Origin: Nocardioides sp.
Lineage (GTDB): Bacteria > Actinomycetota > Actinomycetes > Propionibacteriales > Nocardioidaceae
Direction of reading: 5' to 3'
DNA: 64,000 bases
Assembly (NCBI GenBank): GCA_025924815.1
Contig: JAICHQ010000003.1
Location: 29,390 to 93,389 of the forward strand
In this document: positions 38,106 through 46,979 of the stretch, one piece after another
Layout: every line of letters begins with the position of its first letter
How positions within the stretch are numbered: the stretch's first letter is position 1
Made by a program: the position numbers and the translations under genes
Notes under the pieces: model-generated
Told to the model about the DNA's origin: nothing
The model's database searches: none
Seen by the model: only the letters and a program-made list of their open reading frames with translations

Positions 38106-38765
38106 TCAGAGGACGACGAGGGCGACCACGAACGCCACGGCGAGCGCGGTCAGGACACCCAGCTCCAGCCGGGCGGTACGGCGTACGACCTGCGAGCCGA
38201 GCTCGTACTCCTCCTCGGATCGTGCCTCGATGCCGCGGCGGGCCCGGTCGTCGGCGGCCAGCTGCTCGATGCGCTGCTCGACGAAGTCGGGATAGGCCAG
38301 GTCGTGCTGGGCGACCTCGGTCTGGAGGTCGCCGCCGCCCAGCCGCTCCTCCGACACGCCGGGCTGCAGGAACTGCCCGCCGCCGCTCCACCCCAGCTCG
38401 CTGCGCATGGTCTTGCGGAGCGGCCGGCTGATGGCGGGGCAGATGTACTTCTGCCCGCCGGCTCGGACCAGGAGGTAGCGGCGCACGACCACGGTGTCGA
38501 TCGACGCGATCGGGATCGACACGGTCTCGAACAGCGTGCGCAGGCGGAGCTCGGCACTGGAGGCGGACACGCTCGGTCGCAGCATCGCCAGCCAGACGAA
38601 CCCGGCGGCGAATGCACACCCGAGCACCCCCGGTACGGCGACGGCGGGCGGCTCGTAGACCACCACGAGGACACCTACGAAGCCGCACAGCAGCAGCCCG
38701 AGCACGCCGGTCACCCGCCCGTTGGTGGGCCGGAACCGCTCGAGCTGGTCGGCCTGCTCCGCCAT
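38106..38765 (-). CDS. PH-domain-like membrane protein
   Basis: This 219-residue protein has two N-terminal helices (VTGVLGLLLCGFVGVLVVVYE; VPGVLGCAFAAGFVWLAML), then a PH-like beta domain (ASSAELRLRTLFETVSIPIASIDTVVVRRYLLVRAGGQKYICPAI). After a charged region a C-terminal helix follows (LELGVLTALAVAFVVALVVL). The ATG at 38765 follows GGGAG at about 6 nt. The longer open frame upstream is antisense to deoC. It converges with the mutase gene. Its function is unknown. Confidence 0.78.
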   Translation of the reverse strand: MAEQADQLERFRPTNGRVTGVLGLLLCGFVGVLVVVYEPPAVAVPGVLGCAFAAGFVWLAMLRPSVSASSAELRLRTLFETVSIPIASIDTVVVRRYLLVRAGGQKYICPAISRPLRKTMRSELGWSGGGQFLQPGVSEERLGGGDLQTEVAQHDLAYPDFVEQRIEQLAADDRARRGIEARSEEEYELGSQVVRRTARLELGVLTALAVAFVVALVVL

Positions 38766-38822
38766 GGACACTCCCGCTGGTCGCGCCCGAGTCGTCGATT
38801 CCGGGCGTCGGACCCTCAACTC

Positions 38823-38828
38823 TATGCT
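38823..38828 (+). promoter_or_regulatory. -10 element of deoC (leaderless)
   Basis: TATGCT, one of the closest matches to TATAAT here, ends 6 nt before the deoC GTG at 38835. Confidence 0.6.
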
Positions 38829-38834
38829 GGAGAC

Positions 38835-39818
38835 GTGACGAGCACAGCCACCCCGACCACCGCTGCAGGTAACGATTGGGCGGACGTCACCGCCTCCGAG
38901 TCGTCCCTGCGACGCTTCCTGCACGGTCTGCCGGGCGTCGACCAGGTCGGCGCGGAGCAGCGGGCCGCCGGTCTCGGGACACGCTCGATCAAGACCAGCG
39001 CCAAGGCGTTCGCGATCGACCTGGCGATCTCCATGGTCGACCTGACCACGCTCGAGGGCCAGGACACCCGCGGCAAGGTGCGCGCCCTGGCCGCCAAGGC
39101 GGTGCGACCCGACCCGTCCGACCCGACCTGCCCCTCGGTCGCGGCCCTCTGCGTCTACCCCGACATGGTGGCCACCGCCAAGGCCGCCCTGGGCACCAGC
39201 GGGGTGCGCGTCGCCTCCGTCGCCACGGCGTTCCCCAGCGGGCGCGCGGCGATGGACGTCAAGCTCGCCGACACCCGCGAGGCGGTCGCCGCCGGGGCCG
39301 ACGAGATCGACATGGTCATCGACCGCGGCGCGTTCCTGGCCGGGCACTACCTGCAGGTCTTCGAGGAGATCGCCGCCGTGCGCGCGGCGTGCGCCCGCCC
39401 GGACGGGCAGAGCGCCCACTTGAAGGTGATCATGGAGACCGGAGAGCTCCAGACCTACGACAACGTACGTCGGGTCAGCTGGCTGGCGATGATGGCCGGC
39501 GCCCACTTCATCAAGACCTCGACCGGGAAGGTGCAGCCGGCCGCCACCCTGCCGGTCACGCTGGTGATGCTCGAGGCCGTTCGCGACTACCGCGAGCAGA
39601 CCGGCCGGCGGGTGGGGGTCAAGCCCGCCGGCGGGATCCGCAGCAGCAAGGACGCGATCAAGTACCTCGTGATGGTCAACGAGGTCGCCGGCGCCGACTG
39701 GCTCGTTCCCGAGTGGTTCCGCTTCGGCGCCTCCACGCTGCTCAACGACCTGCTCATGCAGCGCACCAGGCTCGCCACCGGCCGCTACTCCGGCCCCGAC
39801 TACTTCACCTTGGACTGA
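38835..39818 (+). CDS. deoC: Deoxyribose-phosphate aldolase DeoC
   Basis: DeoC cleaves 2-deoxyribose-5-phosphate to glyceraldehyde-3-phosphate and acetaldehyde. The TIM-barrel sequence has SMVDLTTLEG, VAALCVYPDMV, ADEIDMVIDRGAFLAG with the catalytic-site Asp, KVIMETGEL, the Schiff-base lysine in HFIKTSTGK and the second lysine in VGVKPAGGIR. The length of 327 residues fits the longer actinobacterial/eukaryotic form. It is followed by two aldehyde dehydrogenase genes with almost no gap, the arrangement expected if acetaldehyde is oxidised at once. Confidence 0.95.
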   Translation: MTSTATPTTAAGNDWADVTASESSLRRFLHGLPGVDQVGAEQRAAGLGTRSIKTSAKAFAIDLAISMVDLTTLEGQDTRGKVRALAAKAVRPDPSDPTCPSVAALCVYPDMVATAKAALGTSGVRVASVATAFPSGRAAMDVKLADTREAVAAGADEIDMVIDRGAFLAGHYLQVFEEIAAVRAACARPDGQSAHLKVIMETGELQTYDNVRRVSWLAMMAGAHFIKTSTGKVQPAATLPVTLVMLEAVRDYREQTGRRVGVKPAGGIRSSKDAIKYLVMVNEVAGADWLVPEWFRFGASTLLNDLLMQRTRLATGRYSGPDYFTLD

Positions 39819-39819
39819 C

Positions 39820-41259
39820 ATGAGCACCTTCGAATACGCACCGGCCCCCGAGTCCCGCTCGATCGTCGACATCGCGCCGTCGTACGGGCTGTTCGTGAAC
39901 GGCGAGTTCGTCGACGGGCACGGCCACAGCTTCAAGTCCATCAGCCCCTCCACCGAGGAGGTGCTCGCCGAGATCGCCGAGGCGGACGAGACCGACGTCG
40001 ACCTCGCGGTCCGTGCGGCCCGACGCGCACACAGCCGGGTCTGGGGCCGGATGCCCGGCAAGGAGCGCGCCAAGTACCTGTTCCGAATCGCCCGGATCAT
40101 CCAGGAGCGCGGGCGCGAGCTGGCGGTGCTGGAGTCGATCGACAACGGCAAGCCGATCAAGGAGACCCGCGACGTCGACGTACCGATCGCCGCGGCCCAC
40201 TTCTTCTACTACGCCGGCTGGGCCGACAAGCTCGAGTACAGCGGCTACGGGACCGAGTCGGTCGGCGTCGCCGGCCAGGTCATCCCGTGGAACTTCCCGC
40301 TGCTGATGCTGTCGTGGAAGATCGCCCCGGCGCTCGCCTGCGGCAACACCGTCGTGCTCAAGCCGGCGGAGACCACGCCGCTGACGGCGTTGCTCTTCGC
40401 CGAGATCTGCCAGCAGGCCGACCTGCCTCCCGGCGTCGTCAACATCATCACCGGTGCCGGCGAGACCGGTCGCGCGCTGGTCTCCCACCCCGACGTCGAC
40501 AAGGTCGCCTTCACCGGCTCCACCGAGGTCGGTCGCTCGATCGCGAGGTCCGTCGCGGGCACGTCGAAGCGGGTCACCCTCGAGCTCGGGGGCAAGGCCG
40601 CCAACATCGTCTTCGACGACGCTCCCGTCGACCAGGCCGTCGAGGGCATCGTCAACGGCATCTTCTTCAACCAGGGCCACGTCTGCTGTGCCGGGTCGCG
40701 GCTCCTGGTGCAGGAGAGCGTCGCCGACGACGTGCTCGACCGGCTCAAGCGCCGGATGAGCACGCTGCGGGTGGGCGACCCGCTCGACAAGAACACCGAC
40801 GTGGGTGCGATCAACTCCGCGGAGCAGCTGGCCAAGATCCGCGAGCTGTCCGCGATCGGCGAGGACGAGGGAGCCGAGCGCTGGGCCGCCCCGTGCGAGC
40901 TGCCCGAGCACGGCTTCTGGTTCCCCCCGACCCTGTTCACCGGCGTCACGCAGGCCCATCGGATCGCCCGCGAGGAGATCTTCGGGCCGGTGCTGTCGGT
41001 GCTGACGTTCCGCACACCGTCCGAGGCGATCGAGAAGGCCAACAACACGCCGTACGGCCTGTCGGCGGGTGTCTGGACCGACAAGGGCTCGCGGATCCTG
41101 AAGATGGCCGGCGCGCTGCGGGCCGGCGTGGTGTGGGCCAACACGTTCAACAAGTTCGACCCGACCAGCCCCTTCGGCGGCTACAAGGAGTCGGGCTACG
41201 GCCGCGAGGGCGGTCGGCACGGACTGGCGGGCTACCTGAAGGGAGAGGCCCGGCGATGA
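39820..41259 (+). CDS. Aldehyde dehydrogenase (catalytically complete)
   Basis: An NAD(P)-dependent aldehyde dehydrogenase of 479 residues. The cofactor region has GQVIPWNFPLLMLSWKIAPALACGN and FTGSTEVGRSI. VTLELGGKAANIVF carries the general-base Glu. FFNQGHVCCAGSRL carries the catalytic Cys. EEIFGPVLSVLTF and SPFGGYKESGYGREGG complete the family pattern. The ATG at 39820 is 1 nt after the deoC stop. Acetaldehyde from DeoC is the likely substrate, giving acetate. The next gene overlaps its stop by 4 nt and encodes a truncated paralogue. Confidence 0.93.
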   Translation: MSTFEYAPAPESRSIVDIAPSYGLFVNGEFVDGHGHSFKSISPSTEEVLAEIAEADETDVDLAVRAARRAHSRVWGRMPGKERAKYLFRIARIIQERGRELAVLESIDNGKPIKETRDVDVPIAAAHFFYYAGWADKLEYSGYGTESVGVAGQVIPWNFPLLMLSWKIAPALACGNTVVLKPAETTPLTALLFAEICQQADLPPGVVNIITGAGETGRALVSHPDVDKVAFTGSTEVGRSIARSVAGTSKRVTLELGGKAANIVFDDAPVDQAVEGIVNGIFFNQGHVCCAGSRLLVQESVADDVLDRLKRRMSTLRVGDPLDKNTDVGAINSAEQLAKIRELSAIGEDEGAERWAAPCELPEHGFWFPPTLFTGVTQAHRIAREEIFGPVLSVLTFRTPSEAIEKANNTPYGLSAGVWTDKGSRILKMAGALRAGVVWANTFNKFDPTSPFGGYKESGYGREGGRHGLAGYLKGEARR

Positions 41260-42125
41260 GCAGGATCGACGTCCGCAAGACCTACAAGCTGTTCATCGGC
41301 GGGCAGTTCCCGCGCTCGGAGTCCGGGCACTCCTACGAGGTGCTGGACTCCCGTGGCCGCTTCGTGGCCAACGCCGCCCTGGCGTCCCGCAAGGACGCCC
41401 GCGACGCGGTCGTGGCCGCCCGCAAGGCATTTCCCGGCTGGTCCGGCCGCACGGCGTACAACCGCGGCCAGGTGGTCTACCGCATCGCCGAGGTGATGGA
41501 GGACCGCCGGCCGCAGTTCGTCGAGGCGCTCCGCCGGGGCGAGGGGCGCACGAGTGCCGCGGCGGGCAAGGTGCTCGACGGGGCGATCGACCGGCTGGTC
41601 TGGTACGCCGGCTGGGCCGACAAGCTCGCCCAGGTCGTCGGCAACGCCAACCCCGTCGCCGGGCCGTTCTTCAACCTGTCCACGCCCGAGCCCACGGGGG
41701 TCGTCGCGGTGCTCGCGCCCCGGGAGTCGAGCCTGCTCGGGCTCGTCAGCGTCGTCGCTCCGGTCATCGTGTCGGGCAACACCGTCGTGGTGACCGCCTC
41801 ACCCGACCGGCCCCTCCCGGCGGTCACCTTCGCCGAGGTGCTGGCCACCTCCGACGTCCCCGCGGGCGTGGTCAACCTGCTCACCGGATCCTTGGACCGG
41901 ACGGCCGCGACCCTGGCCTCCCACATGGACGTGAACGCCATCGACCTGACCGGGCTCGCGGCCGACGCCGAGCAGGCCACGGCGCTCGAGGTCGAGGCCG
42001 CCGCGAACCTCAAGCGCGTACGCCGCGCTCCCGCGGCCGAGCCGGACTGGTCCGAGGACCCCGGGCTCGACCGGATGACCGACGTCCTGGAGACCAAGAC
42101 CGTCTGGCACCCGATCGGCGTGTGA
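41256..42125 (+). CDS. Aldehyde-dehydrogenase-like protein lacking the catalytic domain (ALDH16-like partner)
   Basis: This 289-residue protein aligns with the first half of aldehyde dehydrogenases. It has YKLFIGGQFPRSESGHSYEVLDSRGR, KAFPGWSGRTAYNRGQVVYRIAEVMEDR, VWYAGWADKLAQV and GVVAVLAPRESSLLGLVSVVAPVIVSGNTVVV. It ends before the catalytic Cys and the conserved ELGG Glu. The PWNFP motif is also altered (APRESS). It therefore cannot oxidise aldehydes alone. The ATGA overlap with the complete gene upstream suggests a 1:1 partner. ALDH16 enzymes carry an intact domain fused to a Cys-less one, and this pair looks like a split version. Confidence 0.85.
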   Translation: MSRIDVRKTYKLFIGGQFPRSESGHSYEVLDSRGRFVANAALASRKDARDAVVAARKAFPGWSGRTAYNRGQVVYRIAEVMEDRRPQFVEALRRGEGRTSAAAGKVLDGAIDRLVWYAGWADKLAQVVGNANPVAGPFFNLSTPEPTGVVAVLAPRESSLLGLVSVVAPVIVSGNTVVVTASPDRPLPAVTFAEVLATSDVPAGVVNLLTGSLDRTAATLASHMDVNAIDLTGLAADAEQATALEVEAAANLKRVRRAPAAEPDWSEDPGLDRMTDVLETKTVWHPIGV

Positions 42126-42134
42126 GGCGGGGAG

Positions 42135-42155
42135 CCCGACAGGCTCGACCGACGG
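42135..42155. repeat. Dispersed intergenic repeat, partial inverted copy C
   Basis: The segment containing CAGGCTCGACCGACGG is the reverse complement of the left part of copies A (30983) and B (46934). It lies in the 35-bp gap between the ALDH-like gene and the convergent glycosidase gene. Confidence 0.45.
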
Positions 42156-42160
42156 GTGGG

Positions 42161-43465
42161 TCAGCGGCGGACCATCACCGGCTTGTAGTTGACCTGCAGC
42201 AGCTGTCGCGGCTTGACCGTGGAGTTGCCCCCGAGCACGCCTTGGAGGCGATGGACACCCTTCGGCAGCCGCACCTTCGCCCCGTGGAAGGGGTTCCAGT
42301 AGATGTAGCGCTTGCCCGTGCCGTCCTTGACCACACACCCGTAGGTGCCGTGCCGGTCCTTCGCGCACGGCGGTGAGGTCCGCGTGCCCAGGATCGTCCC
42401 GTGCATCCACAGCTGGACGCGGTGGTAGGCCCGGCCCGCGGCGGTGACCGTCGAGGAGTCGTCCGGGCTCGTGATCAGCGTGTTGCCCAGGGTGCCGCCG
42501 TCGCCGAGCCGGCCCCAGTCGTAGCGGTACCAGAAGACGCGCTTGACGCGGTTGGCCGCGTTGAGCAGGTAGGTCCGCATCACGTTGGACGCCTGCCGGG
42601 CCCGGGAGATGGGCGTGGCCGACCCGGCGCCGAGCCCGTAGTTGATCTCGGTGTTCCAGATCGCCTTGGATCCCGGGACGCCGTCGTGCCGCAGCTTGGC
42701 GCGTGACTGTCGCAGCAGCTTCATGCTGTCCTCGGGAACTCCCGCTCGCCGCCCGTAGGTGTCCTTCGGGTACAGGCTCAGGCCGACGGCGTCGACGAAG
42801 CGCCACACCGGCGCTCCCCCGACCCGCTGGTGGTAGAACGCGCCGAGACCGTCCAGCTCGAACGGCAGGCGGGTCACCATGGCCGGGCCGATCACCTTCG
42901 CGCGCCGGTCCACCCGGTCGCGCACCTGGTCCATGGCCCGGGTCAGCTGCGCCATGCGGCCGACCGTCCCGGTCCAGAACGTCTTGATGTTGGCCTCGTT
43001 CCACACCTGGTAGGCCGCGATGCCGCGAGCACCGTGGAAGCTCCGGTAGCGCTTCATCAGGGCCTTGACGAAGGCCTTGTACGCCGGGATCTGCTGGGCG
43101 GGGACGTTCCACGGGTTGGCGGAGTAGAACCTCGGCGTGCCGGCGACCACCATCGTGACCTCGGCATGCGCGGCCTGAGCGGCGGAGACCAGCTGGTCGA
43201 GCCGGGTCCAGTCGTACCTGTGACCGTTGACGTGGGTCTCGACGTCTCGCCACTGGACGCCCACGTCCCACAGGCGTACGGCGCCCTCGTGGATCTGACC
43301 GAGCGAGCTGGACGTCGCGGTGCCGTCGTGCATGCCGAACAGCGAGTGGCGGACCCGGACGTTGGAGGCCGATGCCGGCGTACAGGCGACGAGTGCGAGC
43401 GTGGCGACGAGCGCCGAGACGACGGTGACTCGGCGCGAGCTCGGACGCGATGACAGACCCAGCAT
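42161..43465 (-). CDS. Secreted lipoprotein, clan-A glycoside-hydrolase-like (GH39/GH5-like)
   Basis: The N-terminus (VVSALVATLALVACTPASA) has a lipobox LVAC, so it is likely a lipoprotein. The body is a TIM barrel of the clan GH-A type. GIAAYQVWNEANIKTFW has the acid/base Glu after Asn, and SKAIWNTEINYG has the candidate nucleophile Glu. A C-terminal beta domain contains GTYGCVVKDGTGKRYIYWNPFHGAKV. Substrate is unknown. The ATG at 43465 has a strong Shine-Dalgarno (AGGAGGGG). The neighbouring gene upstream encodes a paralogue with the same domain order. Confidence 0.86.
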   Translation of the reverse strand: MLGLSSRPSSRRVTVVSALVATLALVACTPASASNVRVRHSLFGMHDGTATSSSLGQIHEGAVRLWDVGVQWRDVETHVNGHRYDWTRLDQLVSAAQAAHAEVTMVVAGTPRFYSANPWNVPAQQIPAYKAFVKALMKRYRSFHGARGIAAYQVWNEANIKTFWTGTVGRMAQLTRAMDQVRDRVDRRAKVIGPAMVTRLPFELDGLGAFYHQRVGGAPVWRFVDAVGLSLYPKDTYGRRAGVPEDSMKLLRQSRAKLRHDGVPGSKAIWNTEINYGLGAGSATPISRARQASNVMRTYLLNAANRVKRVFWYRYDWGRLGDGGTLGNTLITSPDDSSTVTAAGRAYHRVQLWMHGTILGTRTSPPCAKDRHGTYGCVVKDGTGKRYIYWNPFHGAKVRLPKGVHRLQGVLGGNSTVKPRQLLQVNYKPVMVRR

Positions 43466-43545
43466 GGGACCCCCTCCTGGTCGGAAGGCATGCTAACAAG
43501 CGGCCCGGGACCGGGACTGGAGACCGCCTCGGCCCCGGGTGGCCC

Positions 43546-44976
43546 CTATCGCTTGGACTTCACCAGGACCGGCATGTAGGAGATCTTGAGCCTCGTGCCG
43601 CCGTGCGCTCGGGTGGTCGTGCCGTACTCGTTGATCTTCTTCGTGGCCGACTTCACCAGACGCACCCTCGCACCGTGGTAGGGGTTCCAGTAGACGCGGC
43701 CGACGCCGTTGGCGTAGCGGATCAGGCAGGTGTAGGTGCCCTTGCGGTCGGTGATGCACGGGCGCTTGGTCGTGGTGCCGACCAGCGTGCCACCGCGCAT
43801 CCACGCCTGGACCCGCGTGAACGCCCGGCCGGCCGGCAGCAGCGTGCCGGCGGCACGGTCGGTCGGATCGGTCATGTGCGTGTTGCCGAGGGTGCCGCCG
43901 CCCGGCAGGCTGCCCATGTCGTAGGCGTACCAGTCGACCCGCTTCACGCCTTGGGCGGCGTTGAGCAGGTAGGTCCGGAAGACGTAGGCCACCTGCCGCC
44001 TGGTGGCGATCGGAACCGCCGGCGTTCCGCCGTACTTTCCCGCGCGCATGCCGTAGTTGACCTCGGTGTTCCAGATGGGCTTCGTGGGGGGCACCTGGTC
44101 CTTCGCCAGCAGCGACCGCGCCGTGGCGAGGATGGCCATCGAGTCCTCCGGCGTGCCCATCCGCGTGCCGCTCCCCGCGGGGTAGGTGTCGAGCGGGTAC
44201 AGGTTGAGCGAGATCGCGTCGACGTACTTCCACACCGGCCGGCCGTCGACGACGGTGTCGTAGAACTGCCTCATGCCTCTCTGCTGGTAGCCCATGCGAA
44301 TCACCATGGCCGGGCCCACCACGAGGGCGCCCTTGTCGACCTGGTTCCGTACGTCGTGGACCGCCTTGGTCAGCTGGCCGAGCTCACCGAGAGTGCCCTT
44401 CCAGAAGGTCGCGATGTTGGCCTCGTTCCAGACCTGGTAGGCGGCGATCCCGCGGTAGCCCCAGTTGGCCGGGCTGTAGCGGCTCATCACCTCGTGCACG
44501 TACTCGGTGTACATGCCCAGGTCGGGCGTCGTCTTGGCGTAGTCGGGGTCGGTCGGGTCCGCGGCGGCGAAGGCCGGGGTCAGGCCGAGCACCAGCGTCA
44601 CCTCGGTGCCGTTGGCATGTGCCTGCCGCACCAGCGAGTCCAGGCGCGTCCAGTCCGGCGTGGCCTGGGTGGGGAAGAGGGCGCTCCAGGTCACCCCGGC
44701 GTCCCAAAGACGGATCGAGCCGGTGCCCTTGCGGTGCAGCGAGTGCGCGAAGTAGTCGTGGACGCCGAAGAGGTGCTGGTCGAACCTCACCTTGTAGACG
44801 CTGGTCTTGTGGGGCGAGCGCTCCACGGGCAGGTGGGCCGACGCGGTCGGACCGGCGAGCACGGCGAGGGCGGCGGTCAACGAGATGGCGACCGCCATCC
44901 GGGAGCGGGTCAGACCGCGCCCGAGGACGGAACCGTGCTGAGGCGGCGACACGCGCATGTTGGTCTTCTCCGTCAT
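43546..44976 (-). CDS. Secreted clan-A glycoside-hydrolase-like protein (paralogue)
   Basis: This 476-residue paralogue of the adjacent gene has a Sec signal (MAVAISLTAALAVLAGPTASA) without a lipobox, so it is secreted rather than lipid-anchored. Its barrel repeats the key elements GIAAYQVWNEANIATFW and KPIWNTEVNYGMRAG and the C-terminal beta domain (GTYTCLIRYANGVGRVYWNPYHGARV). The high similarity in order and motifs indicates tandem duplication. Substrate is unknown; a role on the organism's own wall or extracellular polysaccharide is possible. An alternative ATG lies 18 nt inside (MRVSPPQHG). Confidence 0.86.
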   Translation of the reverse strand: MTEKTNMRVSPPQHGSVLGRGLTRSRMAVAISLTAALAVLAGPTASAHLPVERSPHKTSVYKVRFDQHLFGVHDYFAHSLHRKGTGSIRLWDAGVTWSALFPTQATPDWTRLDSLVRQAHANGTEVTLVLGLTPAFAAADPTDPDYAKTTPDLGMYTEYVHEVMSRYSPANWGYRGIAAYQVWNEANIATFWKGTLGELGQLTKAVHDVRNQVDKGALVVGPAMVIRMGYQQRGMRQFYDTVVDGRPVWKYVDAISLNLYPLDTYPAGSGTRMGTPEDSMAILATARSLLAKDQVPPTKPIWNTEVNYGMRAGKYGGTPAVPIATRRQVAYVFRTYLLNAAQGVKRVDWYAYDMGSLPGGGTLGNTHMTDPTDRAAGTLLPAGRAFTRVQAWMRGGTLVGTTTKRPCITDRKGTYTCLIRYANGVGRVYWNPYHGARVRLVKSATKKINEYGTTTRAHGGTRLKISYMPVLVKSKR

Positions 44977-45119
44977 CGTCTGCGGGCATGGGCCCGTGGG
45001 TCCGGGTGATCCCCGAGGCAGTCGTCAGTCTCAGTTCTTTTGCCGTCGCCCGGAGGCGAACGGCGAAATCCGTCCGATCGGGCGACGGGACCGCCCTCAC
45101 GGGTCAGACGACGCTCCGG

Positions 45120-45125
45120 CACAAT
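45120..45125 (+). promoter_or_regulatory. -10-like element of the uridine-kinase-like gene
   Basis: CACAAT ends 6 nt before the GTG at 45132. It is identical in hexamer and spacing to the lpdA element. Confidence 0.4.
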
Positions 45126-45131
45126 GTCGCG

Positions 45132-45779
45132 GTGCCCTCTCCGGCCCCCGCCGACCCGCCGCCGGCCCACGCGATGGGGCCGGCCCGGGTGATCGTGCTG
45201 GCCGGTCCTTCGGGGGTCGGCAAGTCCCGGTTGTCGGCCCACGCCGGGCTGCCGATCCTGCGGCTCGACGACTTCTACCGCAGCGGCGACGATCCACGGC
45301 TGCCCCGCATCGAGCACGGCTCGAACGCCGGCCTGGTCGACTGGGACGACCCGCGCTCCTGGCAGCACGACGAGGCGGTCCGGGCGATCTGCGCGCTGGC
45401 CACCACCGGACGCGTGGTTGCGCCCGTCTACGACATCGCCCGCAACGGCCCGTCGGGGTCGCACCTGGTCGAGCTGGACGATCGCCGGCTGTTCCTCGCC
45501 GAGGGGATCTTCGCCCAGGAGGTGGTGACCGACTGCCGCACGGCCGGCGTCCTCGCTGCGGCGCTGTGCCTGCGGCAGCATCCGTTCGTGACGTTCTGGC
45601 GGCGCCTCGCCCGCGATCTGCGTGAGCGCCGCAAGCCGCCGCTCGTGCTGGTCCGGCGGGGCTGGTCGCTGATGCGCGACCAGCGCCGGATGATCGCGGC
45701 CGCGGCGGCCGCCGGGTGTGAGGTGGTCTCGGTCGCGGAGGCGGGCGAGCGCATCGACGGACTCGCGGGCGCACGATGA
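45132..45779 (+). CDS. Uridine-kinase-like P-loop protein
   Basis: A 215-residue P-loop kinase with Walker A GPSGVGKSRL, a lid/substrate region PILRLDDFYRSGDDPRLPRIEH, the WDDPRSWQHD segment and PVYDIARNG, which resemble uridine kinase/phosphoribulokinase-type enzymes. ATP-dependent phosphorylation of uridine or cytidine is the best guess. Such an activity would fit the nucleoside salvage genes around it. The GTG at 45132 is preferred. Stop lies 15 bp from the convergent adenosine deaminase gene. Confidence 0.82.
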   Translation: MPSPAPADPPPAHAMGPARVIVLAGPSGVGKSRLSAHAGLPILRLDDFYRSGDDPRLPRIEHGSNAGLVDWDDPRSWQHDEAVRAICALATTGRVVAPVYDIARNGPSGSHLVELDDRRLFLAEGIFAQEVVTDCRTAGVLAAALCLRQHPFVTFWRRLARDLRERRKPPLVLVRRGWSLMRDQRRMIAAAAAAGCEVVSVAEAGERIDGLAGAR

Positions 45780-45794
45780 CCCGGTGCGCGGGTG

Positions 45795-46886
45795 CTACCT
45801 CCCGGGGGCCGGGGCCTCCGTGAGCGCCAGGTAGCCCGGTTTCACGACGTCCTCGATGATCGCGAGCCGTTCGTCGAAGGGCAGGAAGGCCGACTTCATC
45901 GCATTGATGGTGAACCAGCGCAACCGGTCGAGGTCGTAGCCGAACGCCGCCACCAGGGCCGCCATCTCGTCGCTCATCGAGGTCTGGCTCATCAGCCGGT
46001 TGTCGGTGTTGACCGTGACCCGGAAGCGCAGGTCGGTGAGCAGGCCGATCGGGTGCTCGGCGATCGAGGGGGCGGCGCCCGTCTGGACGTTCGAGGCGGG
46101 CGCGAGCTCGAGCGGGATCCGCTTGTCCCGGACGTACGCCGCCAGCCGGCCGAGGTGCGCCGTCCCGTCGTCGTCCACGGTGATGTCGTCGACGATCCGC
46201 ACACCGTGGCCGAGGCGGTCGGCGCCGCACCACTGGATCGCCTCCCAGATCGACGGCAGGCCGAAGGCCTCCCCGGCATGGATGGTGAAGTGGGAGTTCT
46301 GGCGTTGGAGGTACTCGAAGGCGTCGAGGTGGCGGGTCGGCGGGAAGCCGGCCTCGGCGCCCGCGATGTCGAAGCCGACGACCCCGGCGTCGCGCCAGGC
46401 GACCGAGAGCTCGGCGATCTCCCGGGAGCGGGCCTGGTGCCGCATGGCCGTGAGCAGCTGACGGACCACGATCCGACCCTCGGCCTCGACCATGCCGGCC
46501 TCGAAGCCGGACCGGACCGCCCCGACCACCTGGTCGAGCGTGAGCCCGGCGCTCACGTGCTGCTCAGGGGCGTAGCGGACCTCGGCATACACGACACCGT
46601 CGGCGACCAGGTCGGCCACGCACTCACGCGCCACCTGCTCGATCGCGTCCTCCGTCTGCATCACGCCGACCGTGTGGTCGAACGTCTCGAGGTAGCGGAC
46701 CAGCGAGCCCGAGTCCGCGGACTCGGCGAACCACCGCGCGAGCGACGTCTCGTCGTCGGCCGGCAGCTCGTGACCGGCCCGCTCGGCCAGCTCCAGCACG
46801 GTGCGGGGCCGGAGCCCCCCGTCCAGGTGGTCGTGCAGCAGCACCTTGGGGGCGCGCCGGATCTCGTCACGGGTAGGTTCGGGCAT
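45795..46886 (-). CDS. add: Adenosine deaminase
   Basis: Adenosine deaminase hydrolyses (deoxy)adenosine to (deoxy)inosine and ammonia. The zinc and catalytic motifs are all present in the 363-residue protein: [12 protein letters not shown] (zinc His pair), [19 protein letters not shown], and [11 protein letters not shown] with the zinc Asp. The ATG at 46886 follows AAGGA. The open frame continuing upstream to 47165 is antisense to the MaoC-like gene and is not coding. Its product, inosine, is a substrate of the phosphorylase at 34.9 kb. Confidence 0.95.
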   Translation of the reverse strand: MPEPTRDEIRRAPKVLLHDHLDGGLRPRTVLELAERAGHELPADDETSLARWFAESADSGSLVRYLETFDHTVGVMQTEDAIEQVARECVADLVADGVVYAEVRYAPEQHVSAGLTLDQVVGAVRSGFEAGMVEAEGRIVVRQLLTAMRHQARSREIAELSVAWRDAGVVGFDIAGAEAGFPPTRHLDAFEYLQRQNSHFTIHAGEAFGLPSIWEAIQWCGADRLGHGVRIVDDITVDDDGTAHLGRLAAYVRDKRIPLELAPASNVQTGAAPSIAEHPIGLLTDLRFRVTVNTDNRLMSQTSMSDEMAALVAAFGYDLDRLRWFTINAMKSAFLPFDERLAIIEDVVKPGYLALTEAPAPGR

Positions 46887-46933
46887 GTCCCGATCCTTCC
46901 AGACCAGGTCGACCGTCGGTCGAGCCCGCACCT

Positions 46934-46958
46934 TCGGTCGAGCTTGTCGCGACCACGG
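46934..46958. repeat. Dispersed intergenic repeat, copy B
   Basis: The core TCGGTCGAGCTTGTCGCGAC followed by CACGG matches copy A at 30983 at most positions. A half copy (CCGTCGGTCGAGCCC) precedes it at about 46913. It lies between the divergent add and MaoC-like genes. Confidence 0.6.
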
Positions 46959-46979
46959 CCCGAAGACAAGGCAGTGCCC

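Noticed and set aside
44977..45131. Possible riboswitch upstream of the glycosidase-like gene at 43546
   Set aside because: The 155-bp gap has some GC-rich inverted repeats, but no conserved riboswitch core (for example c-di-AMP or c-di-GMP) could be matched by eye.
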